This document shows positions 38,001-45,251 of a stretch of DNA of 64,000 nt, one piece after another. The translations under genes were made by a program, and so were the position numbers. Source of the DNA: Pholis gunnellus (Eukaryota > Chordata > Actinopteri > Perciformes > Pholidae); contig OU342819.1 in assembly GCA_910591455.2 (NCBI GenBank), positions 1 to 64,000 of the forward strand. Direction: 5' to 3'. How positions within the stretch are numbered: the first letter of the stretch is position 1; every line of letters begins with the position of its first letter. Under the pieces are notes generated by a model, which was not told where the DNA came from, ran no database searches, and saw nothing but the letters and a program-made list of their open reading frames with translations.

Positions 38001-40709
38001 TTTAGTTCTTAAATGACACAAATATAACATGTAAATACATGATGTATATAACTAATGTAAATTAACCATAAATATCAAATATCAGATTAAATAATCAGTT
38101 ATTGATACATCAAATGTATCAATAACCTAGATAATTAACAAAGGCACAGGTAAATATGACAAAATCTATGGTTTAAATACACGTTTACTGCCATCTAGTG
38201 GTAGAAAGAAACACTTACTTTGCGTGTCCTTACAGGCTACACTCTGTGTTCACTAAATCAACGGCACAACAAAGTGGAACAAGAAATATCAGTGCCAACA
38301 GCAACAAACAAATATCAGTGCCAACAGAGATTTATTTATTAATTTCTTGCATACGGTCATTATATTGCCTTCACTTGTATTTTGAAATATTCTTGTTTCC
38401 GGGTTACCTGTTGTGGTCCGTGTCTCGTTTTAAAGGAAAAAACAAAAAGTGTATTTGCAAAAACGAAATACGGCTCGTTATTTGACTTTGGTTCTTTGGT
38501 TTTTCCGTTTTTTAATTCAGAACCAAAAACGTAAATACGACCGCCCATTTCCGTTTTTGATTTGAAACGAAAATACCATGGTATTTCCGTATTTTGTTTT
38601 TTCTGAATTAACGGTAAAACAGATGACTAAAACATACACGGACCCACACGGCGTTTCAGCATAATTTTCGAATTGATCTCCGTCCAGAATAAAATGCCTG
38701 AAAACGAACATCACGTGACTATTCACGTACACTGGGCATGTGGGTGCCATGTAAACAGGAAGTAGAATGGTTGCTTAGTTAAAAAAAATACGACAGAGTA
38801 ATAAAGTAGTCTTAAATAATGAAAGGTCGTGTTTGATACTCAAGATCTTCTCTAAAATCTTCCTCTATGAACTCAAACAGACACATTTCATGGAAAGTTT
38901 TAGAAGTTGTATTTTCAGACTTAACGTTAGTTACAGCGCTGTGGATCTTGCTCTAATCTCTCTCTCACACATCTAATTTACTTTAAAATCAACACTTACA
39001 CATAAAAGTTTACTAGATTATGGGTCCATAAATGTGGTCAACACGTTTCTCGCTCGTTTCGTTGTTGTTCTCACTCGTAGCTCTGCTGGTGTCTGAAGTC
39101 TCTGTCCTACTGGAGAGCATTTACTGCTTTTGTTCCTTTACATTTGATCTGCAGACTTCACAATAGTTGTGCAGAACAAAATAAGCATTAATAAGAAAAG
39201 GAAAGTCCTCCGTTTTGTGTCCGTCCTCCTCAAAGCCGCTAGCCATGAATTCAGACGTCCGCTCCGTAGCGCTGATAGCGCCGCTGGTCACACCGCTCAC
39301 TAATTGCTCCATTAACAGCTGCTTCCTCCGTAATAATGCAGACTTTAACTGAACAACAGCTGCTAGTAAAGACAACAAGGTCAGCAACGTGATAGGGGTG
39401 TGACACGTCATGAGTGCTAAGAACCAATCAAGTAGCGTGTGTGTCATCGTTTCCAAATTTATCCGTTTTCGACTGTCCACACGAATACGCAACCCCGGCG
39501 TTTTCAAACGTATCCGTCCTCGGGAGCGTTTTCAAACTCCTCCGTTTTCGGTGCTCGAAAATGGCGGCGTAGCGTGGACGCTCAGTGTAAACATAGCAAA
39601 ACATATGCGTTTTCAAATGGAAACGGAGTAGTGTGGACATGGCCTGAGACCTATGCAGACAGAAGCAGAGTCACTTGCTGAGAGCTGGTGTTGCAGTTTC
39701 TCAGAATACAGTCGTTTAGCATCTCTCACCACCTTACTAAACCTGTATTTTGCCTCTTTATACATGTCCTTGTCCCCACTCCTAAATGCCTGATCCTTGT
39801 GCAGCCTTAGCTGTCTGAGTTCTGCTGTAAACCAGGGTTTGTCGTTGTTAGAACCCACCCTGGTGCTATCCAATCCAAGCACCCCAATCCAAGTTTTGAC
39901 AGGTTTTTAAAAGTACCTAGCACTCAAGCACTTCCTTCCAAAGCACATGCTTCCCTGCCAGACGGGACGACACCTCAACTGTCTTTCATATACAGTAAAC
40001 CATCAGGGGGTTACCAAATCCACAAGGTGTCCATACAGTGTCTTCTGACGTGGGCAGCCTGGCAATGTATCTACCAGGAGAACAAAACAAGGTTTTGAAA
40101 ACAAGCAGATTAACGCTCTATCCTTTCTCTATTTTTGTAATTATGTAAAAACTATATTGGGACACATTTTTTAAAATATTCTGTTGATAAAGGAAAATAA
40201 AATAAAATAAAAAAATATTAAGTATTTTACCTGTCCAGATTCTTTCCTTTTACTGCTTCTTTAGTTTTGAAAGTATAAAATCTTCCCATCATCCTACTCT
40301 TCCTCTTCCACGTGTTTGGTCTTTTTCTGTTCCCTAATGCTGCCAATTGGCTTGTTGGAGTTGGAATGAAGGTTTTTATCCGCGTCAGATTCACCCCGTT
40401 GTCATATATGATCTGATTTCATTTATAACAATAACATGTAATGCAGTTCAGCAACAGGACAATGAAGTCTTAAGCCAGAACTGCAGTCAGTGTGTGTCTT
40501 CTTGTGTTAAATATACACAACCGACATAATTACTTTGTGTATGCTCCTGGTTAGATGATGAAAGCGACCTGGTAATGGAGACAGCCAACTTCCTTCAGGA
40601 GCTGTGTCTGCGGGCAGAGAAACAGGTGGCTGCTGCAGGAAGCTGCCCTGCAGAGCTCCTGGCCTGTTCCTCCACCTCTGCTGAGGGACCTTCTTGCACC
40701 CAAGACTGA
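17096..40709 (+). CDS. ankmy2: ANKMY2, ankyrin repeat and MYND domain protein 2
   Basis: Ten coding exons: 17096-17162, 17835-17899, 24971-25109, 25285-25383, 25466-25626, 29763-29977, 35279-35387, 35606-35734, 35832-35955 and 40555-40709. All junctions are GT/AG and phases agree, giving about 420 residues (the human protein is about 440). Residues 1-44 are a short N-terminus (MAASQKGDLSE start). About 45-135 are ankyrin repeats (GMTPLMHAAYKG, GYTALMFAGLSG, VGRTAAQMAAFVG). A conserved helical middle follows. MYND is at about 311-348 with all metal ligands: CATC, CSLC, CSLMC and an H-x3-C. The last exon is a poorly conserved tail ending at TGA 40707-40709. ANKMY2 is known as a cilia/Hedgehog-related adaptor that binds FKBP38 and adenylyl cyclases. 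Exon 7 as spliced here is 27 nt shorter than homology predicts (see finding at 35388). Confidence 0.95.
18995..19400 (-). pseudogene. L2-like LINE C-terminal fragment
   Basis: On the minus strand, two overlapping frames spell the C-terminus of an L2-like reverse transcriptase: SRDHVTPVLQNLHWLPVPQR, LLHHHTPSCSLCSSDAN, LSPPHRTEHQTWG and then FKSRIKTHLFRTAF. Frameshifts separate these pieces and part of the middle is reworked. It lies in ankmy2 intron 2, antisense to the gene. Confidence 0.75.
19760..19847. mobile_element. hAT-type transposon terminal fragment
   Basis: The right edge reads GCGCCCCACAGTTTGAGAAC then CACTG, the classic hAT/Charlie-type terminal inverted repeat in reverse (CAGTGGTTCTCAAAC). 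The opposite end was not found, so this is a one-ended remnant and its left limit is arbitrary. Confidence 0.55.
20934..20977. repeat. Perfect 17-bp inverted repeat (hairpin)
   Basis: ACTTCCTCAACCACGTT (20934-20950) pairs perfectly with AACGTGGTTGAGGAAGT (20961-20977) around a 10-base loop. It lies in intron 2 of ankmy2 and no mobile element is recognised around it. Confidence 0.85.
21240..22350 (-). pseudogene. hAT transposase relic, internally decayed
   Basis: On the minus strand the unit begins with a hAT-like terminus at 22350 (CAGTGATTTTCAACCGCTGT). It continues with an N-terminal reading near 22100 (RRTAMEKYLKRKN) and ends with a recognisable hAT C-terminal dimerisation segment near 21440-21340 (LCEQLFSVMKMNKNPHSRL then TDAHLHSTLRV). 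Most of the catalytic middle is missing or unreadable. The second terminus was not located. Confidence 0.7.
22353..23349 (-). pseudogene. L2-like LINE, older copy, RT segment
   Basis: Minus-strand fragments of an L2/Maui-like LINE. From high to low coordinate: linker text (KCKISHRNLKSISTQLS at about 23320, NKLFKPSDKCNSFLSFF at about 22970), RT start (FWPISNLSLLSKIPERVFAS at about 22720), LLDFTAAFDNINHTPL at about 22570 and IPQGAVLGPLL at about 22370. It breaks off at the hAT terminus (22350). The same copy continues at 23666-23797 and 24612-24760, so a SINE and a second LINE have inserted into it. It is full of stops and frame changes. Confidence 0.8.
23350..23665 (+). mobile_element. tRNA-derived SINE
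   Basis: The head carries a pol III B-box-like GGCAGTTCGATCCACTGG at about 23420. The body has GCAAGACACTTCACCCC, GGTGTGTGAACG, CTGTCATCAGTGTGTGAATG and AAAGTGCTTTGAGTGG, and it ends in CCATTTACCATTTACC. This is the layout of a very common teleost tRNA-derived SINE. It interrupts the minus-strand L2. Confidence 0.8.
23666..23797 (-). pseudogene. L2-like LINE, older copy, endonuclease segment
   Basis: Minus-strand reading gives DTNSKPGTEFLQLLQYLNLT then HINLDLVCSNTSTP, part of an AP-endonuclease domain. It continues exactly from GDFNIHI at 24625, on the far side of the nested + strand LINE. Confidence 0.8.
23798..24611 (+). pseudogene. L2/Maui-like LINE 3' end, nested insertion
   Basis: Contains an open C-terminal reverse transcriptase reading: SWMQQNFLKLNCNKSEILII, VRNLGIILDPTLSFLPHAN, LITSRLDYCNSI, RYEHRTWGDRAFSAAAPPLW and finally FKQALKTHLFKLAFTC with TAA near 24404. 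The 3' UTR ends GCGTCTTTGGG, CCCTATATAAAATTAAAG and a short ATT repeat. It is 5'-truncated and lies inside the endonuclease region of the older, opposite-strand L2. The intact 206-codon frame suggests it is the younger of the two. Confidence 0.85.
24612..24760 (-). pseudogene. L2-like LINE, older copy, endonuclease start
   Basis: Minus-strand reading ALITHSDPTMCHSLFVLLLG then DFNIHI, where GDFNIH is an endonuclease catalytic-site motif. It is the 5' part of the element that resumes at 23797. Confidence 0.75.
25660..25850 (+). repeat. Dispersed intronic repeat, class unknown
   Basis: Motifs such as CATATGTGAAAAGTTTGACC, CTCTAATGTCATTAGGATTC and TTCATCCAATAGTTGTCAAG resemble a widespread fish repeat (mutated forms of AATCCATCCAATAGTTGTTG). 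Edges are unclear. A related segment lies at 29395-29700. Confidence 0.4.
26985..27190 (+). repeat. Degenerate CCTAAACCTAACCAAGTAG repeat
   Basis: Contains three imperfect tandem copies of an approximately 38-bp unit with AACCTAACCAAGTAGGTTTG, TAAACTAGACAAGTAGTTTT and ATCTAACTAAAGTGTAG. This is a familiar type of fish dispersed repeat. It lies in ankmy2 intron 5. Confidence 0.6.
27191..29059. other. ankmy2 intron 5 interior, nothing recognised
   Basis: AT-rich intronic DNA with a short (TA)n near 28990. No exon, RNA gene or classifiable repeat was found. Confidence 0.4.
29060..29242 (+). pseudogene. LINE ORF2 N-terminal fragment
   Basis: The reading YTKEKLLARRSAKTPREKLE then YKKKNRGCRAG resembles the region just before the endonuclease in fish non-LTR elements (Y-x-KEELLALR, then RGCRAG). 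It ends at a stop after CRAG and nothing of the endonuclease proper follows. Confidence 0.5.
29395..29700 (+). repeat. Dispersed intronic repeat, class unknown
   Basis: Contains ATGTGACCAATGGATGGCAA, CAATAACTATTGGGTAAATT, CCTCAGAGGATAAAGCC and CCCTGACTTTTCCTCTTGCA, matching the 'bad temper' type of fish intronic repeat seen also at 25660-25850. It ends just upstream of ankmy2 exon 6. Confidence 0.45.
30037..30135 (+). mobile_element. LINE/SINE 3' tail
   Basis: GGGTCCAGACCTGTTCTATA, ATGACTTCTGTTGTGATTTG, GTGCTATAAAACAAAAAATT and a tandem GACTT end look like a common fish retroposon tail. The 5' portion is absent. Confidence 0.5.
30560..31783. mobile_element. Probable non-autonomous hAT-like element
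   Basis: The right edge reads GAGAAGGCTTAGCTGGCCCT then GACGGCCCACCACTG, a terminal repeat type (CAGTGGTGGGCCGTC inverted) seen in fish hAT elements. The interior has a GATTGGATAAAAGCTC/AAGCAGCGCTGCAG block but no readable transposase. The left boundary is not defined, and a second unit beginning GGGGTGTCGTTCGGTACG near 30569 may be separate. Confidence 0.4.
32423..32884. mobile_element. MITE with inverted CATAGACTGTATATAAAG ends
   Basis: The left end CATAGATTGTATCGATGGAC pairs with the right end, which reads in reverse complement CATAGACTGTATATAAAGGT. Internal sequence (CCCCACTTCCTCCCA, GACGTCATTTGGAACCAGAG, CATGGAGGGGGCAGTG) has no transposase. No clear target duplication was seen. Confidence 0.6.
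33140..33490. repeat. CCAATACC-rich dispersed repeat
   Basis: Starts TGCACTGATCCGGCTCTTTC with GATACCAATACCAATACC and ends with repeated CAGTATCAGTATC. The terminal TATCAG/GATACC blocks look like degenerate inverted repeats of a DNA element. Class unknown. Confidence 0.35.
33495..34400 (-). pseudogene. Gypsy (Ty3-type) pol relic, RNase H and integrase
   Basis: Minus-strand readings give the RNase H side first: QWVWTCAQQKAFDQLKNCLT then SPQVLDT (about 34310-34220), followed by a SADASS-like segment. Further along is the integrase zinc-binding region: HEGNQGMIRCRKQAKETVGW then PRLRSQL (about 33600-33510). The gene order is that of Ty3/Gypsy pol. Stops and gaps are frequent and no LTR was found beside it. 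It lies in ankmy2 intron 6, antisense. Confidence 0.7.
34689..34800 (-). mobile_element. LINE 3' UTR fragment
   Basis: On the minus strand: TTGCACTCTTACCAACATTA, then CAATTTCCTTGAGATGAATA and AAGTTGTATCTTATCTTAAG. The 'TTTCC...GATGAATAAAGT' ending is the same kind as the LINE end at 63735-63783. Confidence 0.6.
36647..37050 (-). pseudogene. Rex1-like LINE 3' end with inverted 5' piece
   Basis: From 36998 down to 36647 the minus strand reads the Rex1 C-terminus: RDQDLTPHEHFFPICSGAHQ, then FPSFQYTPLFL, followed by a 3' UTR ending near AATAAACGGTTGTGATTATG. At 36999-37050 a short piece reads on the + strand, MVVDFRKNAAIPFPIT, which belongs upstream of that C-terminus. The opposite orientation fits a twin-priming inversion. 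Confidence 0.7.
37053..37300 (+). mobile_element. hAT-type element, one terminus
   Basis: Begins CAGGGGTCGGCAACCTTTAC, a hAT terminal repeat shared with the element starting at 62022 (CAGGGGTCAGCAACCTTTAC). The sequences diverge after about 25 bp. The other terminus was not found, so the right limit is arbitrary. Confidence 0.55.
37738..37870 (+). pseudogene. L2-like LINE RT fragment
   Basis: The reading LNGNKTEVILFGPQHLTNII corresponds to the LNCNKSEILIIGPNS segment of the L2 at 23798-24611. Only about 40 codons are recognisable. Confidence 0.6.
37871..39119. other. ankmy2 intron 9 interior, unclassified
   Basis: AT-rich DNA. ATCAGTGCCAACAG occurs twice (38288 and 38316). Between 38380 and 38640, repeated GTATTTCCGTTTTT-like motifs occur on both strands (GTATTTGCAAAAACGAAATA, TTTCCGTTTTTGATTTGAAA), as in a fold-back DNA element, but I could not set its ends. 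Confidence 0.35.
39120..39652 (-). mobile_element. Harbinger-like DNA transposon, short copy
   Basis: On the minus strand it starts GGCCATGTCCACACTACTCC and ends with a transposase C-terminus, FPFLINAYFVLHNYCEVCRS, near 39200-39130. The LHN-x-CE pattern is typical of the Harbinger-type nuclease. A second copy lies in the opposite direction at 62341-64000. This copy lacks about 90 bp of the other's interior and is too short to be autonomous. Exact superfamily (Harbinger versus ISL2EU) is not settled. Confidence 0.6.
39653..39890 (-). pseudogene. Rex1-like LINE linker fragment
   Basis: The minus strand reads NNDKPWFTAELRQLRLHKDQ, AFRSGDKDMYKEAKYRFSKV and VRDAKRLYSEKLQHQLSASD, the endonuclease-to-RT linker of Rex1-like elements. 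It abuts the Harbinger-like element. Confidence 0.7.
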
Positions 40710-40940
40710 GGTGGGATAACCAGCCATGGGTCCTGAACGAGGATAAGTCATCTCTTTTTGTGAATTTTCACAAACGTTACACATGGAGACGTGTGGCTTA
40801 ACAGGAATCATGTCAGCAGGGTACATCCTATTTGTATATATTTCACACCAAGCCGTGAAGTTTGAGATATTCAGCGACACAAAAGCTGCTCCAGAAAAAT
40901 GTACATACTGGCAGTTGCAAAATGGTAAAGGTATTTACTA

Positions 40941-40946
40941 AATAAA
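40941..40946 (+). terminator. ankmy2: Candidate polyadenylation signal of ankmy2
   Basis: First AATAAA after the ankmy2 stop codon, 232 bp downstream. It would give a short 3' UTR. Later AATAAA motifs exist, so the true site is not certain. Confidence 0.45.
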
Positions 40947-41595
40947 ATCTCATAACGATGCCAGCAAACACCCTGATTAGTCTGATTAGTACATAAGAGA
41001 GGCATAAAGTGAAGTCCAAGCCTTTTGTAGGTGGGACAGTTGCTCTGTCTTTTTACAGAGACCATTAGGACGATTCTAAACTTGACTCCTCAATTTATCA
41101 CAAAAATCTACAATATGTCATCTCAAAAATTATGGAGGTGACCTATGGTTCATTGTGTAATGTGATATCAGGTTTTTAGCTGTATTCCTCAAAGTGATAC
41201 GGATGAATTTGCACGTAGACCTTGGCAAAAGTTGGTAATATGTCTGTTGATATGCAAACATAATAACCCCTTTTTTTGGCCTAAGAAGAGAAAAGTCCTC
41301 AGTTGTTGGCCCCGTGAGGTGGAGAGCTAGCAGTGTGGTGCTATAATAAAAAAAAAAAATCGGATCAAACTTGAAGTGTAATTGGAACTGGTCGGTTTGA
41401 GTTGGGCCGGGATCTTTATTATATCGTGCTCTCTCTCCTCTCACTTTTTGTGAAGCCTTTACTGTTACTACACAGAAGAACATTAATCACGGACAATTCT
41501 ACAAAACCCCAGATTAATATTTTTTCCAGGTTTTTCCAAATGCTCACTTTCAAAAATATCTGTTCATGTCATATATGACATGATTTTCGTTGGGG

Positions 41596-41599
<4 letters not shown>

Positions 41600-41653
<54 letters not shown>
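41600..41653. repeat. (TA)n microsatellite
   Basis: About 54 bp of uninterrupted TA, continuing as TATTTTA into a MITE terminus. Confidence 0.95.
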
Positions 41654-41655
<2 letters not shown>

Positions 41656-41656
<1 letters not shown>

Positions 41657-42567
41657 AGGGCTGGGCAAGTTAACGCCGACAATAAACGCATTTTTCTTTT
41701 TATTATTAAGCCTACAGCGAGCGGTGAACAGCTGTTTGTGTGGCGTCTTTTCCTGTTTTCTTCACCTACATTCCCCTGGGTCCTAAGTCCCTCCATATAC
41801 AGCTTCTTATCACCCTCTATGTACCAACATACATTTATAGCAAATACCACACATATTAGGGTAATCATCATTGCATACGTGTCTGACCAAAATACCAAAA
41901 AAAGCTAAAAAGAAATGATTCATTTAAATTACATTTGTTAAAGTTGTTTTGTTTGGAATATGTATAATAAGCATATAATTTAGTTATCGCTACTGAGAAT
42001 TTAACAAACGTAACAAAAAAAAAGATGACGTAGATAGGTTTGCAGTTTTATATATATATATATATAGCACGGGGCATATACACAGAAGACACAATGCTGG
42101 GACATGTAGCAGACAGGGAGACGAACAAGGACGATCTGACAACCAGAACAGGGAAAGCAGGGGAGTATATGTGTGTGGGGTGATGAGAAGATTGAAGGCA
42201 GCTGGTTGGACTGGGCAGGTGAGTTGGATGAGTGCAATCAGGGGAAACACACACACAGACACACAGGAACACAGAAACACAGGAAGGGGGCAAAGCCTAA
42301 ACCGTGACATACACACATGAAGATAAAGTTGTGAACACCGGCTGAATATCTATTATCAGAATCATAACTGTATTTTAACTGCTACTGTGTAAATGGAATA
42401 CTGCTGTTAAAAAGCACCTTATTTGTTTAACGTGTTTGCAAACCAAATGTTATTGCCCTTGTGTTCATATAGCAGTACTTTAAAATAAAAGTGCGCAATA
42501 CACTAATTTATTATTGAATTTTGCGCATAACAATGCGATTAAAAATGTTAATCGTTGCCCAGCACTA
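41656..42567. mobile_element. MITE with TAGGGCTGGGCAA ends in TA repeats
   Basis: The left end TAGGGCTGGGCAAGTTAA pairs with the right end TTGCCCAGCACTA. (TA)n flanks both sides (41600-41653 and 42570-42583). The 912-bp body has no transposase and encloses an LTR fragment (42070-42309), so most of its length is a later insertion. Confidence 0.65.
42070..42309 (-). mobile_element. Truncated LTR of the TGTCACG family
   Basis: The minus strand begins TGTCACGGTTTAGGCTTTGC at 42309, closely matching the start of the solo LTR at 55113-55541 (TGTCACGATTAGGCTTTGCC). It is followed by CACTCATCCAACTCACCTGC-type pyrimidine-rich DNA and stops at a (TA)n run, with no second terminus. Confidence 0.6.
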
Positions 42568-42900
42568 AAATATATATATATATAAAATAAACTTTGGTTA
42601 AGGTGTAGTTAAAGTTAGGCAACAAAAACAATGACTGGTTGGAGAAAGATTGTGGTCTCTGTTAATAAAAAGGGAAATATTAATTGCAGTTATGTTATTC
42701 GCTGCACGCCTATTCATCACCTTGACCTTCACCCCCTTTACTTTATGCCTTACTTAATAAAGGACACGCTACGTCCTGGATTGGCACTGAATGTTGGCAC
42801 TGGATGTAATTTGTGAGGTGCAGAATCATCCATGTCCATAAACTAGAGAGTTTCAAGTTAGTTATAGTTCATGGAAGTTACCAAATTCTTATGGAATTGC

Positions 42901-42903
<3 letters not shown>

Positions 42904-42936
<33 letters not shown>

Positions 42937-42937
42937 A
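42904..42937. repeat. (GAT)n microsatellite
   Basis: Eleven or so GAT units. Confidence 0.95.
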
Positions 42938-42999
42938 ACTATAAAACGATTTTGCAATGTTAACAAATACATGGTAACAATTTATATGAATAACGTACT

Positions 43000-44340
43000 G
43001 CACACAAACCTGGGTGGCCTGCAGTCCAGCCAGGTGGGACAGCTGCACCAGGCCATTAAGGTCAGTCATGTTTTAGTGTTTACAACTTGCAAGTGCTTCT
43101 AAACCTCCAAAAGGAGATGTCCATGGTCACACTTTTTTTGGTCACTAACCAAAGCCAGGCTTACCTTCCAGCAAAGCTCCCTCTTTATCACAATGGTCTG
43201 GTACAAAGCCAGTATTACTACCGAGGCTGCACTGAAACGCCTCCATCTTGCATTCCAATTTTCCCTCACTAGTGAACAAGACCCTCAGATACTTGAACTT
43301 CCTCACTTGGGGCAGTGACTCACTCTCAGCTCAGAGGGCACAATCAACCATTTTCCAGCCTCAAACTTGGAGGTACTCTCTTGTCCTGACAGCTTCACAC
43401 TCAGCTGTGCGTGCCCCAGTGCATGCTGAAGGTCACAGTTTGATGGAGCCAACAGATCTACATCATCTGCAAAGAGCAGAGATGTAACTGTGAGGTCCCC
43501 AAACTGGACACAATCCTTCTCCATAGTCTCACTGAACTCCTCCCACACCCTGTATTTTTACTAACTACAGCAACTGCAACCCTTTTAGCCAACCGGTACT
43601 CTTTTGCACTTTCTGAAAACCCAACCCGAAAGGCCCCCTTCTTCAGCTTGACGGCCTCCACCGGTGGGTTCTTAGTTTACTGCCATGACAGGCACCGATG
43701 ACAACTAACAACTCACAACTCATAGTAGCTGCTTCCACAATGGAGACTTTGAACATGGCCCACTTGGATTCCATGTACCAAGCCTCCCTCGGGATCGACG
43801 AAAAATTCCTCTGGAGGTTGGAGTTGAAGACCTTGCCAACATGGTCCTCAGCCAATTGTTCCCAGATCACCTTCATTTCATGATGAGGTTTACCAGGTCT
43901 GTACCGCAGCCTCCCTGGCCATCTGATCCAACTCACCACCAAGACATACGGCCGCAGATCTAATGATACGACCACAAGTCAATCCTCTTTTTTCTGGTGC
44001 CAAGTATACTTATTAATTGCCCTATGCTCGAACATGGGGTTTGTTATAGACAATCCATTACTAGCACAGAAGTCCAACAACAAATCACCACTCGGGTTCA
44101 GATTAGGCAGGCCGTTCCTCCCAATTAACCCCTTCGAGGTTTCTCCATTGCTGCCCATGTGAGCATTGAGGTCCCAGAGTAGAAATATAGAGTCCCCAGT
44201 CTGCGTCCTTTTCAGGGTGACACCAGAGACTCCAGAGATAAGTAGAAACCAAAACACAGAGGCGACCCTCTCATTCCCTTGGTAAACTGCAACACGGCTG
44301 CGCTCAGCCGGGTACTCGTAAGTATCCCTTTACCCACCCT
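43000..44340 (-). pseudogene. Degraded LINE with endonuclease and RT
   Basis: Minus-strand order: endonuclease at 44260-43980 (LLWDLNAHMGSNGETSKGLI, LLLDFCASNGLSITNPMFEH, YTWHQ), then the linker (VFNSNLQRNFSSIPREAWYM, KLKKGAFRVGFSESAKEYRL), then RT at 43550-43300 (VTSLLFADDVDLLAPSNCDL, ESTSKFEAGKWLIV). The catalytic GDFN is written WDLN here and the frame is broken in at least four places. It is a familiar fish non-LTR family whose clade I cannot name with certainty. Confidence 0.75.
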
Positions 44341-45017
44341 GCAGCTATCGCACTGGGCAATTCTGGAAGATGCTATAGTTAGTGCACATAGTATTTAGAC
44401 ATGTGGGTTATTCCTACACTGTATCTCAGCATATATCATGAAGAATGAAGAGACTTTGCTTCACTGTGGTCAGAATACCAAACTGCATATTGATAAGAGG
44501 CTGCTTCAGTGACATCACAGAAAACATGTTTCAGTTATGTATCCAAGATCAAGTACACCTTTGTACAAATGCAGTCATGAACTCAAACTGAAAATGATAG
44601 TGTTTATGAAAAAGATGATTTCATGCCGTTTCTTGACCCTAACTGTAAAATTCAGTTGTGTCATGGAGGCAGCAAAGCATTTTGTTGTGTTGTTAACGTT
44701 TCCACATCTATCTAGTAAAATAGCAGAATCGAAGAAAATAACAATACTCCTGTCGTGGTGACTGCATGCTGGACCCATCATCTGCCTTGTATTTTAACAT
44801 GAATAAAGTTTGCCTCCATCAGATGGACTGGGTGAAGTTATTTCTACAGCTATATTGACATGCATACAGATATCCAAATCACAGACAGCAAGTTTAAAAA
44901 CTGCCTTTTTTATTGCATTCTTGTAATTAATAACCCTTGAAGCTGCAATTTTCTTAACACACCACATAATTACATTGTTGGACAGAACCATTGTGGTACT
45001 ATGTGTAATTGTAATGC

Positions 45018-45054
<37 letters not shown>
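45018..45054. repeat. (GA)n microsatellite at LINE 3' end
   Basis: About 37 bp of GA with one AA interruption. It directly adjoins the 3' end of the Tx1-group LINE (minus strand TTTCTAAAATCTCTCTCTC). Confidence 0.95.
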
Positions 45055-45055
<1 letters not shown>

Positions 45056-45251
45056 TTTTAGAAACTTTTATTTCCAATTCAATTGTGTTACAACAAACTT
45101 AAATCATGCCAAACAAACAAAACCAAAAGAAAAAACTAAAGAAAACAAACACAAATCATAAGTTCAGAACCAGAGCGTCGTCTCTGACTGAACACAGAAC
45201 GTCTCTCAGAGCCCAAATGTTCACAAAGAGTTCAGTTTTCTTTGTCAGTCT

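Noticed and set aside
41569..42316. Several overlapping minus-strand open frames of 78-109 codons
   Set aside because: They run through (TA)n and an LTR fragment; their Y/I/C-rich text is simple-repeat translation.
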